A DNA stretch of 35,762 bases from Bacteroidota bacterium (GCA_018268075.1 JAFDXH010000191.1:1-35762), one strand, 5' to 3'. Shown: positions 1-7,815, counted from the stretch's first letter. Program-made: numbers and translations. The notes: generated by a model not told the origin, from the letters alone.

Positions 1-200
1 TACCAAGGTGGCAATGACGGCAACATGATGAGATGAGAAGGCAAGGAGGGATTGCTTCGTTCCTCGCAATGACGAAAATAGGGGCAATGACGGTTATGGA
101 GGTGGCAATAACGAAAACAGGGTGGGATGACGAGGCAAGGTGGGATTGCTTCGTACCTCGCAATGACGATACCAAGGTGGCAATGACGAAATCAAGGGGA
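1..200 (+). repeat. Repeat cluster 1 (mosaic GC-rich repeats, forward orientation)
   Basis: This stretch is built of the same modules as the clusters near 2.6-3.4 kb and 25.0-25.7 kb. Two 25-bp units (GATTGCTTCG, 3 variable bases, CTCGCAATGACG) lie at 50-74 and 144-168. The 8-mer CAATGACG also occurs at 12-19, 85-92 and 181-188, with a variant CAATAACG near 106. The module around 20-48 (CAACATGATGAGA, then GGCAAGG) reappears as its reverse complement near 25045-25080. The cluster continues beyond the left edge. Its right end runs into the 3' end of the aminotransferase gene. It is non-coding; short open frames through it are artefacts of its GC content. Confidence 0.9.
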
Positions 201-1373
201 AATGGTGGCTACGTTTTTAATAATCTGGCAGGCGTAGCGAATTTGTTTTTTGGTGATGGTAAGTGGTGGCGCAATGCGCAAGCAATTATCTGCAAATAAA
301 AACCAGTCTGTAAACAATCCTTCTGCCATCAAGGCATCAATAATTTTTTTATTTTCATCAAACGATTGAAAACTTAGCGCCATCATTAAACCCTTGCTGC
401 GAATAGTAATAGGAAGCCCCCGAAGGCAACGCCTGAATAGCTTTTCTTTTTCAAAAACTTTATCCACCAGTTTTTTATTCAATAAATATTTCATAGCCGC
501 CTCACCTGCTGCGCAACACACCGGATGGCCGCCAAAAGTATTGATATGGCCCAGCACCGGATTGTGCATAAAGGCATCCATTATTTTTTTATCGGCAATA
601 AAACAACCTAAGGGCATACCGCCACCAAGCGCTTTACCAAGCAATAAGATATCGGGTACAATACCATATTGCTCAAATGCCCAGAGGGTACCATTGCGGC
701 CAAAGCCACATTGGATTTCATCGAGGACTAACAGTGTGCCGGTTTCGGTACATCTATTTCTCAGCGCTTGCATCCACTGTACATCAGGCACTATTACACC
801 CGCCTCGGCCTGTACTGACTCGGCTATTACGCATGCCACTTCATTAGTGATGGCATTGAGCGAATCGAAAGAATTATAATCGAGATGCAATACATCGGGC
901 AGCAACGGCCTGAAAGCATTGCGCCACCTTTCATCGCCGAGAATGCTTAGCGATCCTTGCGTACTGCCATGATAAGAGTTTTTGAATGCGGCAATACGGC
1001 TGCGACCTGTAAATCTTTTTGCTAGCTTCATAGCGCCTTCGGTAGCTTCGGTACCCGATGCTGTAAAAAATACTGCATTTAATGATGCGGGAAGATGGTC
1101 GGTGAGCAGCTTAGCATAGCGGGTTTGAGGGCTAAGCACTAACTCACCATTTACCATTACGTGTAGGTATTTTTCGGCCTGCTTCTTTATGGCACTGATT
1201 ACTTTTTTATTTCCGTGGCCAATATTGGCTACACTTATACCACCTATTAGATCTAGATATTGCCTACCCTCAGCATCCATTAAATAATTGCCATGGGCAT
1301 GCACTATTTCTATGGCAAGTGGCGCGGGCGACGTTTGCCCTATATGATTAAAAAATAAATAACGGTTGTTCAT
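192..1373 (-). CDS. Class III PLP-dependent aminotransferase (acetylornithine/ornithine aminotransferase-like)
   Basis: The 393-residue protein is a full-length fold-type I, class III aminotransferase (the ArgD/OAT/GabT/LysJ group). It should move an amino group between an omega-amino or similar donor and a 2-oxoacid in the cytoplasm. Visible landmarks are a glycine-rich cofactor phosphate site (SGTEA, residues 106-110), the Asp of the VLDEIQCGFGR motif (D218) that contacts the pyridine nitrogen, and the Schiff-base lysine in LLLGKALGGG (K247). The ATG lies 11 bp downstream of the bshA stop, so the two genes are probably cotranscribed. The last codons and the TGA stop lie at the border of repeat cluster 1. 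The substrate cannot be read from sequence. A role in arginine synthesis is possible, but no other arg gene is nearby. Confidence 0.86.
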   Translation of the reverse strand: MNNRYLFFNHIGQTSPAPLAIEIVHAHGNYLMDAEGRQYLDLIGGISVANIGHGNKKVISAIKKQAEKYLHVMVNGELVLSPQTRYAKLLTDHLPASLNAVFFTASGTEATEGAMKLAKRFTGRSRIAAFKNSYHGSTQGSLSILGDERWRNAFRPLLPDVLHLDYNSFDSLNAITNEVACVIAESVQAEAGVIVPDVQWMQALRNRCTETGTLLVLDEIQCGFGRNGTLWAFEQYGIVPDILLLGKALGGGMPLGCFIADKKIMDAFMHNPVLGHINTFGGHPVCCAAGEAAMKYLLNKKLVDKVFEKEKLFRRCLRGLPITIRSKGLMMALSFQSFDENKKIIDALMAEGLFTDWFLFADNCLRIAPPLTITKKQIRYACQIIKNVATISP

Positions 1374-1384
1374 CTATAGGTTTA

Positions 1385-2539
1385 TTATTTCACTGCCACA
1401 GTGGTGCTTTTTTCTTCGAGCACGCGCCGGTAGAGGTTTTCGTACTGAGGTACTATATTATCAATATCAAACTTCTGAGCCTGAGCCAGGGCATTTTTCT
1501 TTAAATTTTCGAACAGGACAGGATCAGAAAAAATTTTCAGTGTATGGTTTGCCATACTCTGTACATCACCCACCTTGCTGGTAAAGCCGGTAACGCCATC
1601 AATATTTATTTCGGGCAATCCGCCGGCATTGGTAGAGATTACAGGCACTTCGGCCGCCATTGCTTCCAGGGCTACAAGGCCGAAGCTTTCATATTCGCTG
1701 GGTAAAATAAAAAGGTCAGATACTGCAAGAATATCTTCCATTTCTTCTTGCCTGCCCAGAAATCGAATGTCTTTGCAGGCATCACTTTCGCGGCACATGG
1801 CTTCTACAGTGGATCTTTCAGGGCCATCACCTACCAGCAATAATTTAGAAGGCACTTTTGCATTGACGATTTCAAAAATCCGCATCACATCATCTACTCG
1901 CTTTACCTTTCTAAAATTAGAAGCATGCAATAGAATCCGTTCACCATTAGGGGCTATTACCTGCCGGAAAGGAGTGAGTGCTTTTTTATTAAATCTTTTA
2001 GCATCTACAAAATTGTAAATGACTTCAATTTCTCTTTCAATTTTAAAATTTTTATAAGTTTCATCTCTCAAATTTTTTGAAACTGCTGTAAGGGCAGCGC
2101 TTTCATTCATAGAGAAAGTAACTACGGGCGAGTAGGTTTTATCTCTACCCACGAGGGTGATGTCGGTACCATGCAGGGTGGTGATTACCGGAATTTCTAT
2201 GCCTTGTTTTAATAAAATCTGCCGAGCCATATATGCAGCCGATGCATGCGGGATAGCATAGTGTACATGCAAGATATCCAGATTGTTATTGAGTATCACA
2301 TCCACCATGGTGCTGGCCAGCGCTGTTTCGTAGGGTGGGTAATCAAAAAGTGGGTAGGTAGGCACCCTTACCTCGTGATAGAAAATATTGGTATGAAAAC
2401 CACCGAGCCTCACTGGTTGTTGGTAGGTTATAAAATGTATGTTGTGCCCCTTTTCAGAAAGTGCTTTACCAAGTTCTGTAGCTAATACACCGCTACCGCC
2501 AAAGGTGGGATAGCAAACGATTCCTATATTCATTTTCAC
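1385..2539 (-). CDS. bshA: N-acetyl-alpha-D-glucosaminyl L-malate synthase BshA (GT4)
   Basis: This is a GT-B fold glycosyltransferase of family GT4, 384 residues, typical for BshA. BshA joins GlcNAc from UDP-GlcNAc to L-malate, the first step of bacillithiol synthesis, in the cytoplasm. The N-terminus carries the characteristic glycine-rich CYPTFGGSGVLATELGKAL (residues 9-27). It is followed by YHEVRVPTYPLFDYPPYE (54-71) and HVHYAIPHA, all strongly BshA-like. The C-terminal nucleotide-sugar domain has VGDGPER and the GT4 E-x7-E pair (E284/E292), then VISTNAGGLPE. ATG codons at 2539 and 2533 are both possible, and most homologues begin near the second. bshB and bshC are not in the window. The gene leads an operon with the aminotransferase. 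Confidence 0.92.
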   Translation of the reverse strand: MKMNIGIVCYPTFGGSGVLATELGKALSEKGHNIHFITYQQPVRLGGFHTNIFYHEVRVPTYPLFDYPPYETALASTMVDVILNNNLDILHVHYAIPHASAAYMARQILLKQGIEIPVITTLHGTDITLVGRDKTYSPVVTFSMNESAALTAVSKNLRDETYKNFKIEREIEVIYNFVDAKRFNKKALTPFRQVIAPNGERILLHASNFRKVKRVDDVMRIFEIVNAKVPSKLLLVGDGPERSTVEAMCRESDACKDIRFLGRQEEMEDILAVSDLFILPSEYESFGLVALEAMAAEVPVISTNAGGLPEINIDGVTGFTSKVGDVQSMANHTLKIFSDPVLFENLKKNALAQAQKFDIDNIVPQYENLYRRVLEEKSTTVAVK

Positions 2540-2609
2540 TATTTATAAATAAAATAAATATTGTTTTTTTCTTTAAGCTCTTGCTTGTTTTGTTATGGGG
2601 TGCAATTTA

Positions 2610-2639
2610 CAATAGTATTTTTTCTTTGGGGAAAGACAA
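2610..2639 (-). promoter_or_regulatory. Possible bshA promoter (Bacteroidota type)
   Basis: Read on the minus strand, TTG (2637-2639), a 19-bp spacer and TACTATTG (2610-2617) approximate the Bacteroidota pattern TTG-N17-23-TAnnTTTG with one mismatch in the -7 box. It would give a leader of roughly 65 nt before the bshA start. The -33 box directly abuts the first base of repeat cluster 2. This is a motif match only. Confidence 0.35.
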
Positions 2640-2819
2640 GTTGATGGGGAATTGCTTCGTGCCTCGCAATGACGAGACAAGGGCAATAACGAAGACTGGG
2701 ACAATGACGAAAACAGGATGAGATTGCTTCGTGCCTCGCAATGACGGTGATGGTGTGGGTTGCGGTTGGCTGAGTTGGGTTGTGGTGCGGCTCAAGTGTG
2801 GCGAGCAATCACCGGGTAT

Positions 2820-2923
2820 CGTCATTGCGAGCAAAAGGGAAGGCACTGGGCAGGGTGGGTACTTTATTTGCGAAGCAATCCCATCGGGTGAGGTTTGGGA
2901 TTGCTTCGTGCCTCGCAATGATG
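2820..2923 (+). repeat. Nested-hairpin repeat, copy 1
   Basis: This 104-bp element has an outer pair, CGTCATTGCGAG (2820-2831) against CTCGCAATGATG (2912-2923), with a single mismatch near its base. It also has a perfect inner 12-bp pair, CGAAGCAATCCC (2871-2882) against GGGATTGCTTCG (2897-2908), with a 14-nt loop. The region between outer and inner left arms contains AGCAAAAGGGAAGGCACTG and a pyrimidine/purine-biased stretch. The outer right arm is also the end of a short 25-bp unit. Confidence 0.88.
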
Positions 2924-2936
2924 GTGGCTGGGGTGG

Positions 2937-3058
2937 CAATGACGAAAACAGGGGCAATGACGAAGACTGGGACAATGACGAAAACAGGGTGGGATTGCTT
3001 CGTTCCTCGCAATGACGATACCAAGGTGGCAATGACGGTGGCTGGGGTGGCAATGACG
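2937..3058 (+). repeat. Tandem array of the 8-mer CAATGACG
   Basis: Exact CAATGACG occurs at 2937, 2955, 2973, 3010, 3030 and 3051, and a variant CAATGATG at 2916. Successive starts are 21, 18, 18, 37, 20 and 21 bp apart; the 37 is a double step that contains a 25-bp unit at 2993-3017. The 10-13-bp linkers vary in sequence, unlike a simple minisatellite, so the 8-mer and its pitch are what is conserved. Confidence 0.8.
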
Positions 3059-3112
3059 GTGCAGGGTTGGGTAGTGATGCAGCTTACGGGTGGCGAGCAC
3101 TCACCCGGATAA

Positions 3113-3216
3113 CGTCATTGCGAGCAAAAGGGAAGGCACTGTGCAGGGTGGGTACTTTATTTGCGAAGCAATCCCATCGGGTGAGGTTTGAGATTGCTTC
3201 GGGCCTCGCAATGACG
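3113..3216 (+). repeat. Nested-hairpin repeat, copy 2
   Basis: This is a second 104-bp copy, exactly the length of copy 1. The outer pair is a perfect 12 bp: CGTCATTGCGAG (3113-3124) with CTCGCAATGACG (3205-3216). The inner pair is CGAAGCAATC (3164-3173) with GATTGCTTCG (3192-3201), 10 bp. The body differs from copy 1 at only a few positions. Confidence 0.88.
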
Positions 3217-3664
3217 GTGACAGAGTGGGTTGAGTTTGGCTAAGTTGGTTTGTAGGGCAGCATTTGAGATTGCTTCGTGCCTCGCAATGGCGGTACCAAG
3301 GTAGCAATGACGGTTATTGAAGTGGCAATGACGAAAACAAGGTGAGATTGCTTCGTGCCTCGCAATGACGAGGACTGAGAAGGACTGCTTCGTGCCTCGC
3401 AATAACGGAGATGGCGTAAGCCACTGCAGACCACTTGCACGCCGGCAAAGTAGAAGATGTAATACAAGTAAGTATTATTTTTGCCGAAATAATTTTCAAT
3501 TTTCATACTTTATAACCTGAAAAAATAGCTTGATCTTTTTGATTTCATCTGCATTGACCTGCCTTATGCCAAGATAAAGTAGTGGGAGCATTTTCAGGGG
3601 AATGATTGGGCGTGCTGTTTTCATTTTTTTCATGGAAATAAAGATTCTTTTTTAATAAATATTT

Positions 3665-4465
3665 ATGGAACATCTGTTTACTGCTGATAGTATTGTTAGT
3701 TTTTTTGTACTTGTACTTCTGGAGCTTATATTAGGAGTAGATAATGTAATATTTGTAAGTATTATCATTAACAGGCTGCCAGCCGAAATGCATAAGAAAG
3801 CCCGGCTGTTCTGGGTAATATTTGGCTCAATCATACGCAGTCTGCTACTATTGGCTCTTGGCTGGTTATTGGCGCAGAAGGGGAAACCACTATTCACTGT
3901 CTTCGACAAGGGTTTTGATCTTGCCAGTTTGGTAATGCTGGCAGGCGGGTTATTTCTAATTTATAAATCGGTGCATGAGATTCATCAAAAACTTGAGGGT
4001 GTGGATCCTCAATCGGGGCCAAAGAATGTAAAATCATTTTCATTTTCACAGGCAATGATTCAGATAGTGCTGGTGGATATGGTTTTTTCATTCGACAGCA
4101 TTATTACCGCAGGTGGCACTGCAAAGCATGTAGAAATAATGATAGTGGCGGTGATTATTGCCATGATACTCATGTTTGTTTTCAGTCCGGCCATTGCGGG
4201 TTTCATACAGAAACACCCTACTTTTAAAATGCTTGCTCTTTCCTTTCTTGTGATGATAGGGCTAAGCCTGGTGATAGAAGGATGGAATTCGGAAAAAGCA
4301 GAAGAGCTGCATTTGAAAAATTATATTTACTTTGGAATGGCATTTTCCTTTATTGTGGAAATATTGAATATGATAATGCACAAAAATTCAATAAAAAGAG
4401 TGGTTCGTTTAGATGAACCATCCTATCCGGCAGAAAAAGAAAATTATGGGGATGAGGCGAAATAA
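3665..4465 (+). CDS. TerC family integral membrane protein
   Basis: The 266-residue protein is hydrophobic throughout, with about seven membrane segments. It carries the two TerC signature blocks, LELILGVDNVIFVSII near residues 19-34 and VDMVFSFDSIITAGG near 138-152. The acidic residues within these (E, D, N; D, D) are the conserved intramembrane ones. TerC proteins (Alx, YjbE/YceF, MeeF relatives) are linked to tellurite resistance, and some export Mn2+, partly to metalate exoenzymes. The protein acts in the inner membrane. It stands alone between repeat cluster 2 and the glycosyltransferase operon. The ATG follows an AT-rich leader with no clear Shine-Dalgarno. The family is clear; the substrate is inferred. 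Confidence 0.9.
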   Translation: MEHLFTADSIVSFFVLVLLELILGVDNVIFVSIIINRLPAEMHKKARLFWVIFGSIIRSLLLLALGWLLAQKGKPLFTVFDKGFDLASLVMLAGGLFLIYKSVHEIHQKLEGVDPQSGPKNVKSFSFSQAMIQIVLVDMVFSFDSIITAGGTAKHVEIMIVAVIIAMILMFVFSPAIAGFIQKHPTFKMLALSFLVMIGLSLVIEGWNSEKAEELHLKNYIYFGMAFSFIVEILNMIMHKNSIKRVVRLDEPSYPAEKENYGDEAK

Positions 4466-4724
4466 AACTGCTGATAAATTTTAATTTACCAAAACAATGC
4501 TGCAAAAGGTATTCTTAATTTTATTGTTTTTTCTGAAAGGTGTTCAGGATTTTCAGCATTTGATTTAGGTGAAAATTATAAATAAATTAATCATTGAAGA
4601 AGATATTATTTTCAGAAAAAAGAAAGGCAAACTGCTACTTCATACTCAGCAGAGCAGCGCTGAACCATCCTGACGGATCTGACTTTTTCTTTTCAAACTT
4701 TGTAAAAGAATATTTGCCCAACAC

Positions 4725-5918
4725 ATGAATTTTATCTCTAAAGACTTTGACCTTTTCGGTAAAAAAATAAATTTAGCCACCATTATCTGGTTTCTGCTAG
4801 CTTTTATAGCGGCCTTGCTGGAGGTATTGAGAAATGCGATTAATAACTACCACATTTTTGAAGGAGTATTCTGGCATACCCTACATAAGATGCCTTTGTA
4901 TGCGGAATACCCCAAGGAATATTTTGACACGAATCTGTATGGTCCGCTCTTTAGTATCCTCATTGCGCCATTTGCCTTATTGCCAGACTGGGCAGGTGCT
5001 ATTTTATGGGGATTGGCTAATGCGTGGATATTATGGTTTGCTATAAAAAAGCTTGATATTGCCCCCACTCAGCAACTCATTATTTTATGGATTGGCGCTA
5101 TAGAACTGATGACCTCCATTCACAACCTGCAATTCAATGCTTGTGTAGCCGCATTATTGATACTCGCTTATATCTGCGTAGAAAAAGAAATGGATTTTTG
5201 GGCAACTCTTTTTATAGCGATTGGTTTTCTCTGTAAAATATATGGAATAGCAGGGCTGTTATTTTTTGTATTTTCAAAACATAAAGTAAAATTCGTAACT
5301 ACCTTTATTTTCTGGTTAGTAATTTTATTCTTACTTCCGATGTTAATTTCTTCGCCACAATTTATTCTGGATTCTTATGGCGACTGGATTCATAAAATAA
5401 TGAATAAGAACGACAGCAACATTTACCAATCTGTAACAGCCACCGGCGGCATGCAAGACATCTCCTTTATGGGGATGATTCGTAGGATATTCGATAAACC
5501 TATCATGGGCAATATAGGTATTATGGCTCCTGCTGCAGCACTTATCCTACTGCCTCTATTAAGGTTTAATCAATATAAATTCAAAGCATTTCAACTATCC
5601 TATCTGGCGATAGTTTTAATCTCTATTGTAATATTCAGTTCATCAGCCGAAAGCCCCACTTACATTATTGCCGTAGTAGGGATAGCTATCTGGTATGTGA
5701 TGCATTATAAAGATGCCAAAGTATTGGCCAACATTGTATTAATTGCTACTTTTTTCTTTACCATTCTTTCTCCTACTGATTTGTTTCCGGCTTTTTTGAA
5801 AGACCATTTCGTAAGAAAATATGCACTGAAAGCTTTGCCTTCTACCATTGTATGGTTTTTACTTATAAAAGATGTGGCGTTTAAAAATTTCATACCAACA
5901 AAACTTATCCGACCATGA
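4725..5918 (+). CDS. GT87 family integral membrane glycosyltransferase (DUF2029-like)
   Basis: This is a 397-residue polytopic membrane protein with about ten hydrophobic segments. It fits the GT87/DUF2029 group (mannosyltransferase PimE-like, GT-C fold), which moves a sugar from a polyprenyl-phosphate donor on the outer face of the inner membrane. The first helix is followed by a periplasmic loop with acidic and aromatic residues (YAEYPKEYFDTNLYGPL), as is usual in GT-C enzymes. Its TGA stop overlaps the ATG of the next gene (ATGA), so translation is likely coupled with the GT2 enzyme that could supply its donor. The sugar and acceptor are unknown. A flippase or undescribed membrane enzyme is a less likely alternative. 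Confidence 0.8.
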   Translation: MNFISKDFDLFGKKINLATIIWFLLAFIAALLEVLRNAINNYHIFEGVFWHTLHKMPLYAEYPKEYFDTNLYGPLFSILIAPFALLPDWAGAILWGLANAWILWFAIKKLDIAPTQQLIILWIGAIELMTSIHNLQFNACVAALLILAYICVEKEMDFWATLFIAIGFLCKIYGIAGLLFFVFSKHKVKFVTTFIFWLVILFLLPMLISSPQFILDSYGDWIHKIMNKNDSNIYQSVTATGGMQDISFMGMIRRIFDKPIMGNIGIMAPAAALILLPLLRFNQYKFKAFQLSYLAIVLISIVIFSSSAESPTYIIAVVGIAIWYVMHYKDAKVLANIVLIATFFFTILSPTDLFPAFLKDHFVRKYALKALPSTIVWFLLIKDVAFKNFIPTKLIRP

Positions 5919-6835
5919 CAAAAGTTGAAATTATAGTTCCTGTTCACAACGAAGAAAAAAACATTTCCTTGCTGGTTCAGGAAATTGAACACTGCTTCAC
6001 CGCCGAAGAGCAGGAGTATAAAATTTGTTTTGTAGATGATGGAAGTACTGATCAATCATTAGAGGTATTAAAACGACTGACATCAGAAAATAAGAAGCTG
6101 AGTTACATTTCATTTTCCAGAAATTTTGGGAAAGACGCAGCACTAAAGGCAGGCATTGATAAAAGTGATGCCGACGTGGTAATCACTATGGATGCCGACC
6201 TGCAGCATCCGCCTGAGCTCATCAAACAAATGCTGCAATTATGGAAAGAAGGCAATCAGGTTGTATATGCCTATCGGGAAGAAGCAAACCAGCAGGCAGG
6301 ATTTATACATCGTATGTCTTCAGCTATTTTTTATAAACTCATGAATAAGCTTTCGGACCTTAAATTAGAACAGGGCATTGCCGATTACAGGCTTATAGAC
6401 AAATCTGTAGTGGACATAATAAGGCCCATGCAGGAGAATGATATTTTTTTACGAGGCCTTGTAAAATGGGTAGGGTTTCAGCAAATAGGAATACCCTATA
6501 CGCCCGATGAAAGGTTGGAAGGCAAGTCGGCCTATTCTAAAAAGAAACTAATAAACCTTGCATTGCAGGGTATTACATCCTTCAGCACCCGCCCCCTTTA
6601 TGCGGCTGCTTATCTTGGATTTACCTTTTCAGCATTATCGCTGTTGTACATTCCTTATGTTTTTATCAGTTTTCTCATGGGGCATCCGCACCGTGGCTGG
6701 GCTTCACTCATAGTAACGGTTGTTTTCTTTGGCGGGTTGCAGCTCACCATACTGGGTGTAATGGGATTGTATTTGGGAAAACTATTTATGCAATCCAAAC
6801 AGAGGCCATTGTATATTATCAAAGAAGAAGCCTGA
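5915..6835 (+). CDS. GT2 polyprenyl-phosphate glycosyltransferase (ArnC/GtrB/DPM1-like)
   Basis: The 306-residue protein has an N-terminal GT-A domain. IIVPVHNEEKNI starts it, VDDGSTD binds the nucleotide, and TMDADLQHPPE (residues 91-101) holds the D-x-D metal site. Two C-terminal membrane helices lie near residues 225-255 and 265-295, and the tail RPLYIIKEE is typical of GtrB-type enzymes. These proteins load a sugar from a nucleotide donor onto undecaprenyl or dolichyl phosphate at the inner face of the membrane. The gene overlaps its upstream neighbour by 4 bp and its downstream neighbour by 1 bp (TGATG), a tight coupled operon. ArnC itself uses UDP-L-Ara4FN; whether that applies here cannot be read from the sequence. 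Confidence 0.88.
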   Translation: MTKVEIIVPVHNEEKNISLLVQEIEHCFTAEEQEYKICFVDDGSTDQSLEVLKRLTSENKKLSYISFSRNFGKDAALKAGIDKSDADVVITMDADLQHPPELIKQMLQLWKEGNQVVYAYREEANQQAGFIHRMSSAIFYKLMNKLSDLKLEQGIADYRLIDKSVVDIIRPMQENDIFLRGLVKWVGFQQIGIPYTPDERLEGKSAYSKKKLINLALQGITSFSTRPLYAAAYLGFTFSALSLLYIPYVFISFLMGHPHRGWASLIVTVVFFGGLQLTILGVMGLYLGKLFMQSKQRPLYIIKEEA

Positions 6836-7629
6836 TGGAGAAAATAATTTTCTTAAGTTTTGATGTAGAAGAGTTTGACCTGCCGCTGGAATATGGGCAA
6901 AAAATTTCTCTTGCAGAGCAATTAAAAATTGGTACCGATGGCCTGATGGAAGTAATGAATGTAATAGAAAAAACAAATATTAAGAGTACCTTTTTCACCA
7001 CGGCCAACTTTGCCGACCATTTTCCGGCTATAATCAGTAAAATGGCCACAAGCCATGAGATAGCATCGCACACCTACTATCATTTACGCTTTGAAAATTC
7101 AGATTTAATAAAAAGCCGTGAGCGGCTTCAAGAAATTTCAGGCCAGAAGATTACAGGATTAAGAATGCCCCGTATGAAGCAGGTAAGTATGCAGGATGTA
7201 AAAGAAGCCGGGTACCTCTACGATTCTTCTATCAATCCTACATGGCTTCCGGGGCGATACAACAATTTTCATTTGCCCAGAACTGATTATAATCAGGAAG
7301 GTATCATTCGTGTGCCCGTATCTGTTACCCCCATCATACGCTTTCCGTTATTTTGGCTTAGTTTTAAAAACCTGCCTTACCAATTTTATTTATCGCTACT
7401 CAGGTGGGCCTTAAAAAAAGATGGATATGTATGCATCTATTTTCATCCATGGGAGTTTGTGCCATTAGATCAATATTCTATACCGGCATATACAAAGCGG
7501 CATTCCGGCAAGGTATTACAAGCGCGACTTGAAAGGCTGATAACCGACCTTAAAAATATTGCTACATTCAAAAGGATGGATGAATATATTTTAACCCCTA
7601 CACAAATAACTGAAAAACACATTCTATAA
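6835..7629 (+). CDS. NodB-type polysaccharide deacetylase
   Basis: The 264-residue protein carries the carbohydrate esterase 4 motifs in order. They are FDVEEFD (D10 and E12 region, catalytic base motif 1), SHTYYH (H79 and H83, metal ligands of motif 2), LRMPRM near residues 106-111 (motif 3) and YFHPWEF near residues 201-207 (motif 5). There is no signal peptide, so the enzyme is probably cytoplasmic or membrane-peripheral. That fits deacylation of a lipid-linked sugar, as ArnD does, rather than of a secreted polymer. It is the last gene of the three-gene operon; a hairpin terminator lies about 150 bp downstream. The substrate is inferred from context only. Confidence 0.86.
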   Translation: MEKIIFLSFDVEEFDLPLEYGQKISLAEQLKIGTDGLMEVMNVIEKTNIKSTFFTTANFADHFPAIISKMATSHEIASHTYYHLRFENSDLIKSRERLQEISGQKITGLRMPRMKQVSMQDVKEAGYLYDSSINPTWLPGRYNNFHLPRTDYNQEGIIRVPVSVTPIIRFPLFWLSFKNLPYQFYLSLLRWALKKDGYVCIYFHPWEFVPLDQYSIPAYTKRHSGKVLQARLERLITDLKNIATFKRMDEYILTPTQITEKHIL

Positions 7630-7775
7630 AATATTATTTTAGTATTGAAAATACAGATTTGCTTATAAAAATTTATGATGCAATAGCGTGTAAATTGGCA
7701 CGAATATTTTACCAAATTAGTTGCCCATACCTTAAGCCCGTACATCCTAATCATGATCGAAACATAATATGCAAG

Positions 7776-7815
7776 CCCTTGCCAGCAAATAGTTTGAGGC
7801 AGGGGTTCATTTTTT
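7776..7815 (+). terminator. Rho-independent terminator of the glycosyltransferase/deacetylase operon
   Basis: CCCTTGCC (7776-7783) pairs with GGCAGGGG (7798-7805), 8 bp with one G-U, across a 14-nt loop. A T run ends at 7815. It is placed correctly to end the upstream operon and insulate the metal-efflux operon. Confidence 0.65.

Larger units (their letters stand above)
2640..3407 (+). repeat. Repeat cluster 2 (mosaic GC-rich repeats, forward orientation)
   Basis: About 770 bp of repeats fill most of the divergent gap between bshA and the TerC gene. Eight 25-bp units (GATTGCTTCG, NNN, CTCGCAATGACG, some degenerate) lie at 2650, 2722, 2899, 2993, 3192, 3268, 3346 and 3383, all in one direction. 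Two of them form the right arm of a longer nested hairpin (separate entries). Between units run spacers ending in GGCAATGACG, such as AAAACAGGGG, ATACCAAGGTGG and GTGGCTGGGGTGG. The cluster is visibly richer in G and C than the flanking genes. The remaining gap to TerC (3408-3664) is AT-rich; I see no gene or RNA in it. Confidence 0.92.

Noticed and set aside
33-299. 88-residue plus-strand protein at the left edge
   Set aside because: It reads through the repeat cluster and antisense to the aminotransferase 3' end.
2640-3407. CRISPR array
   Set aside because: Spacing of units is irregular, linkers are themselves repeated modules and not unique spacers, units are partly degenerate, and no cas gene is near.
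2593-3506. Several small proteins in both strands with recurring RHCEERSNP/SLRGTKQS-like peptides
   Set aside because: They are six-frame translations of the repeat units. They overlap each other in all frames, have no consistent start and are composed only of the repeat.
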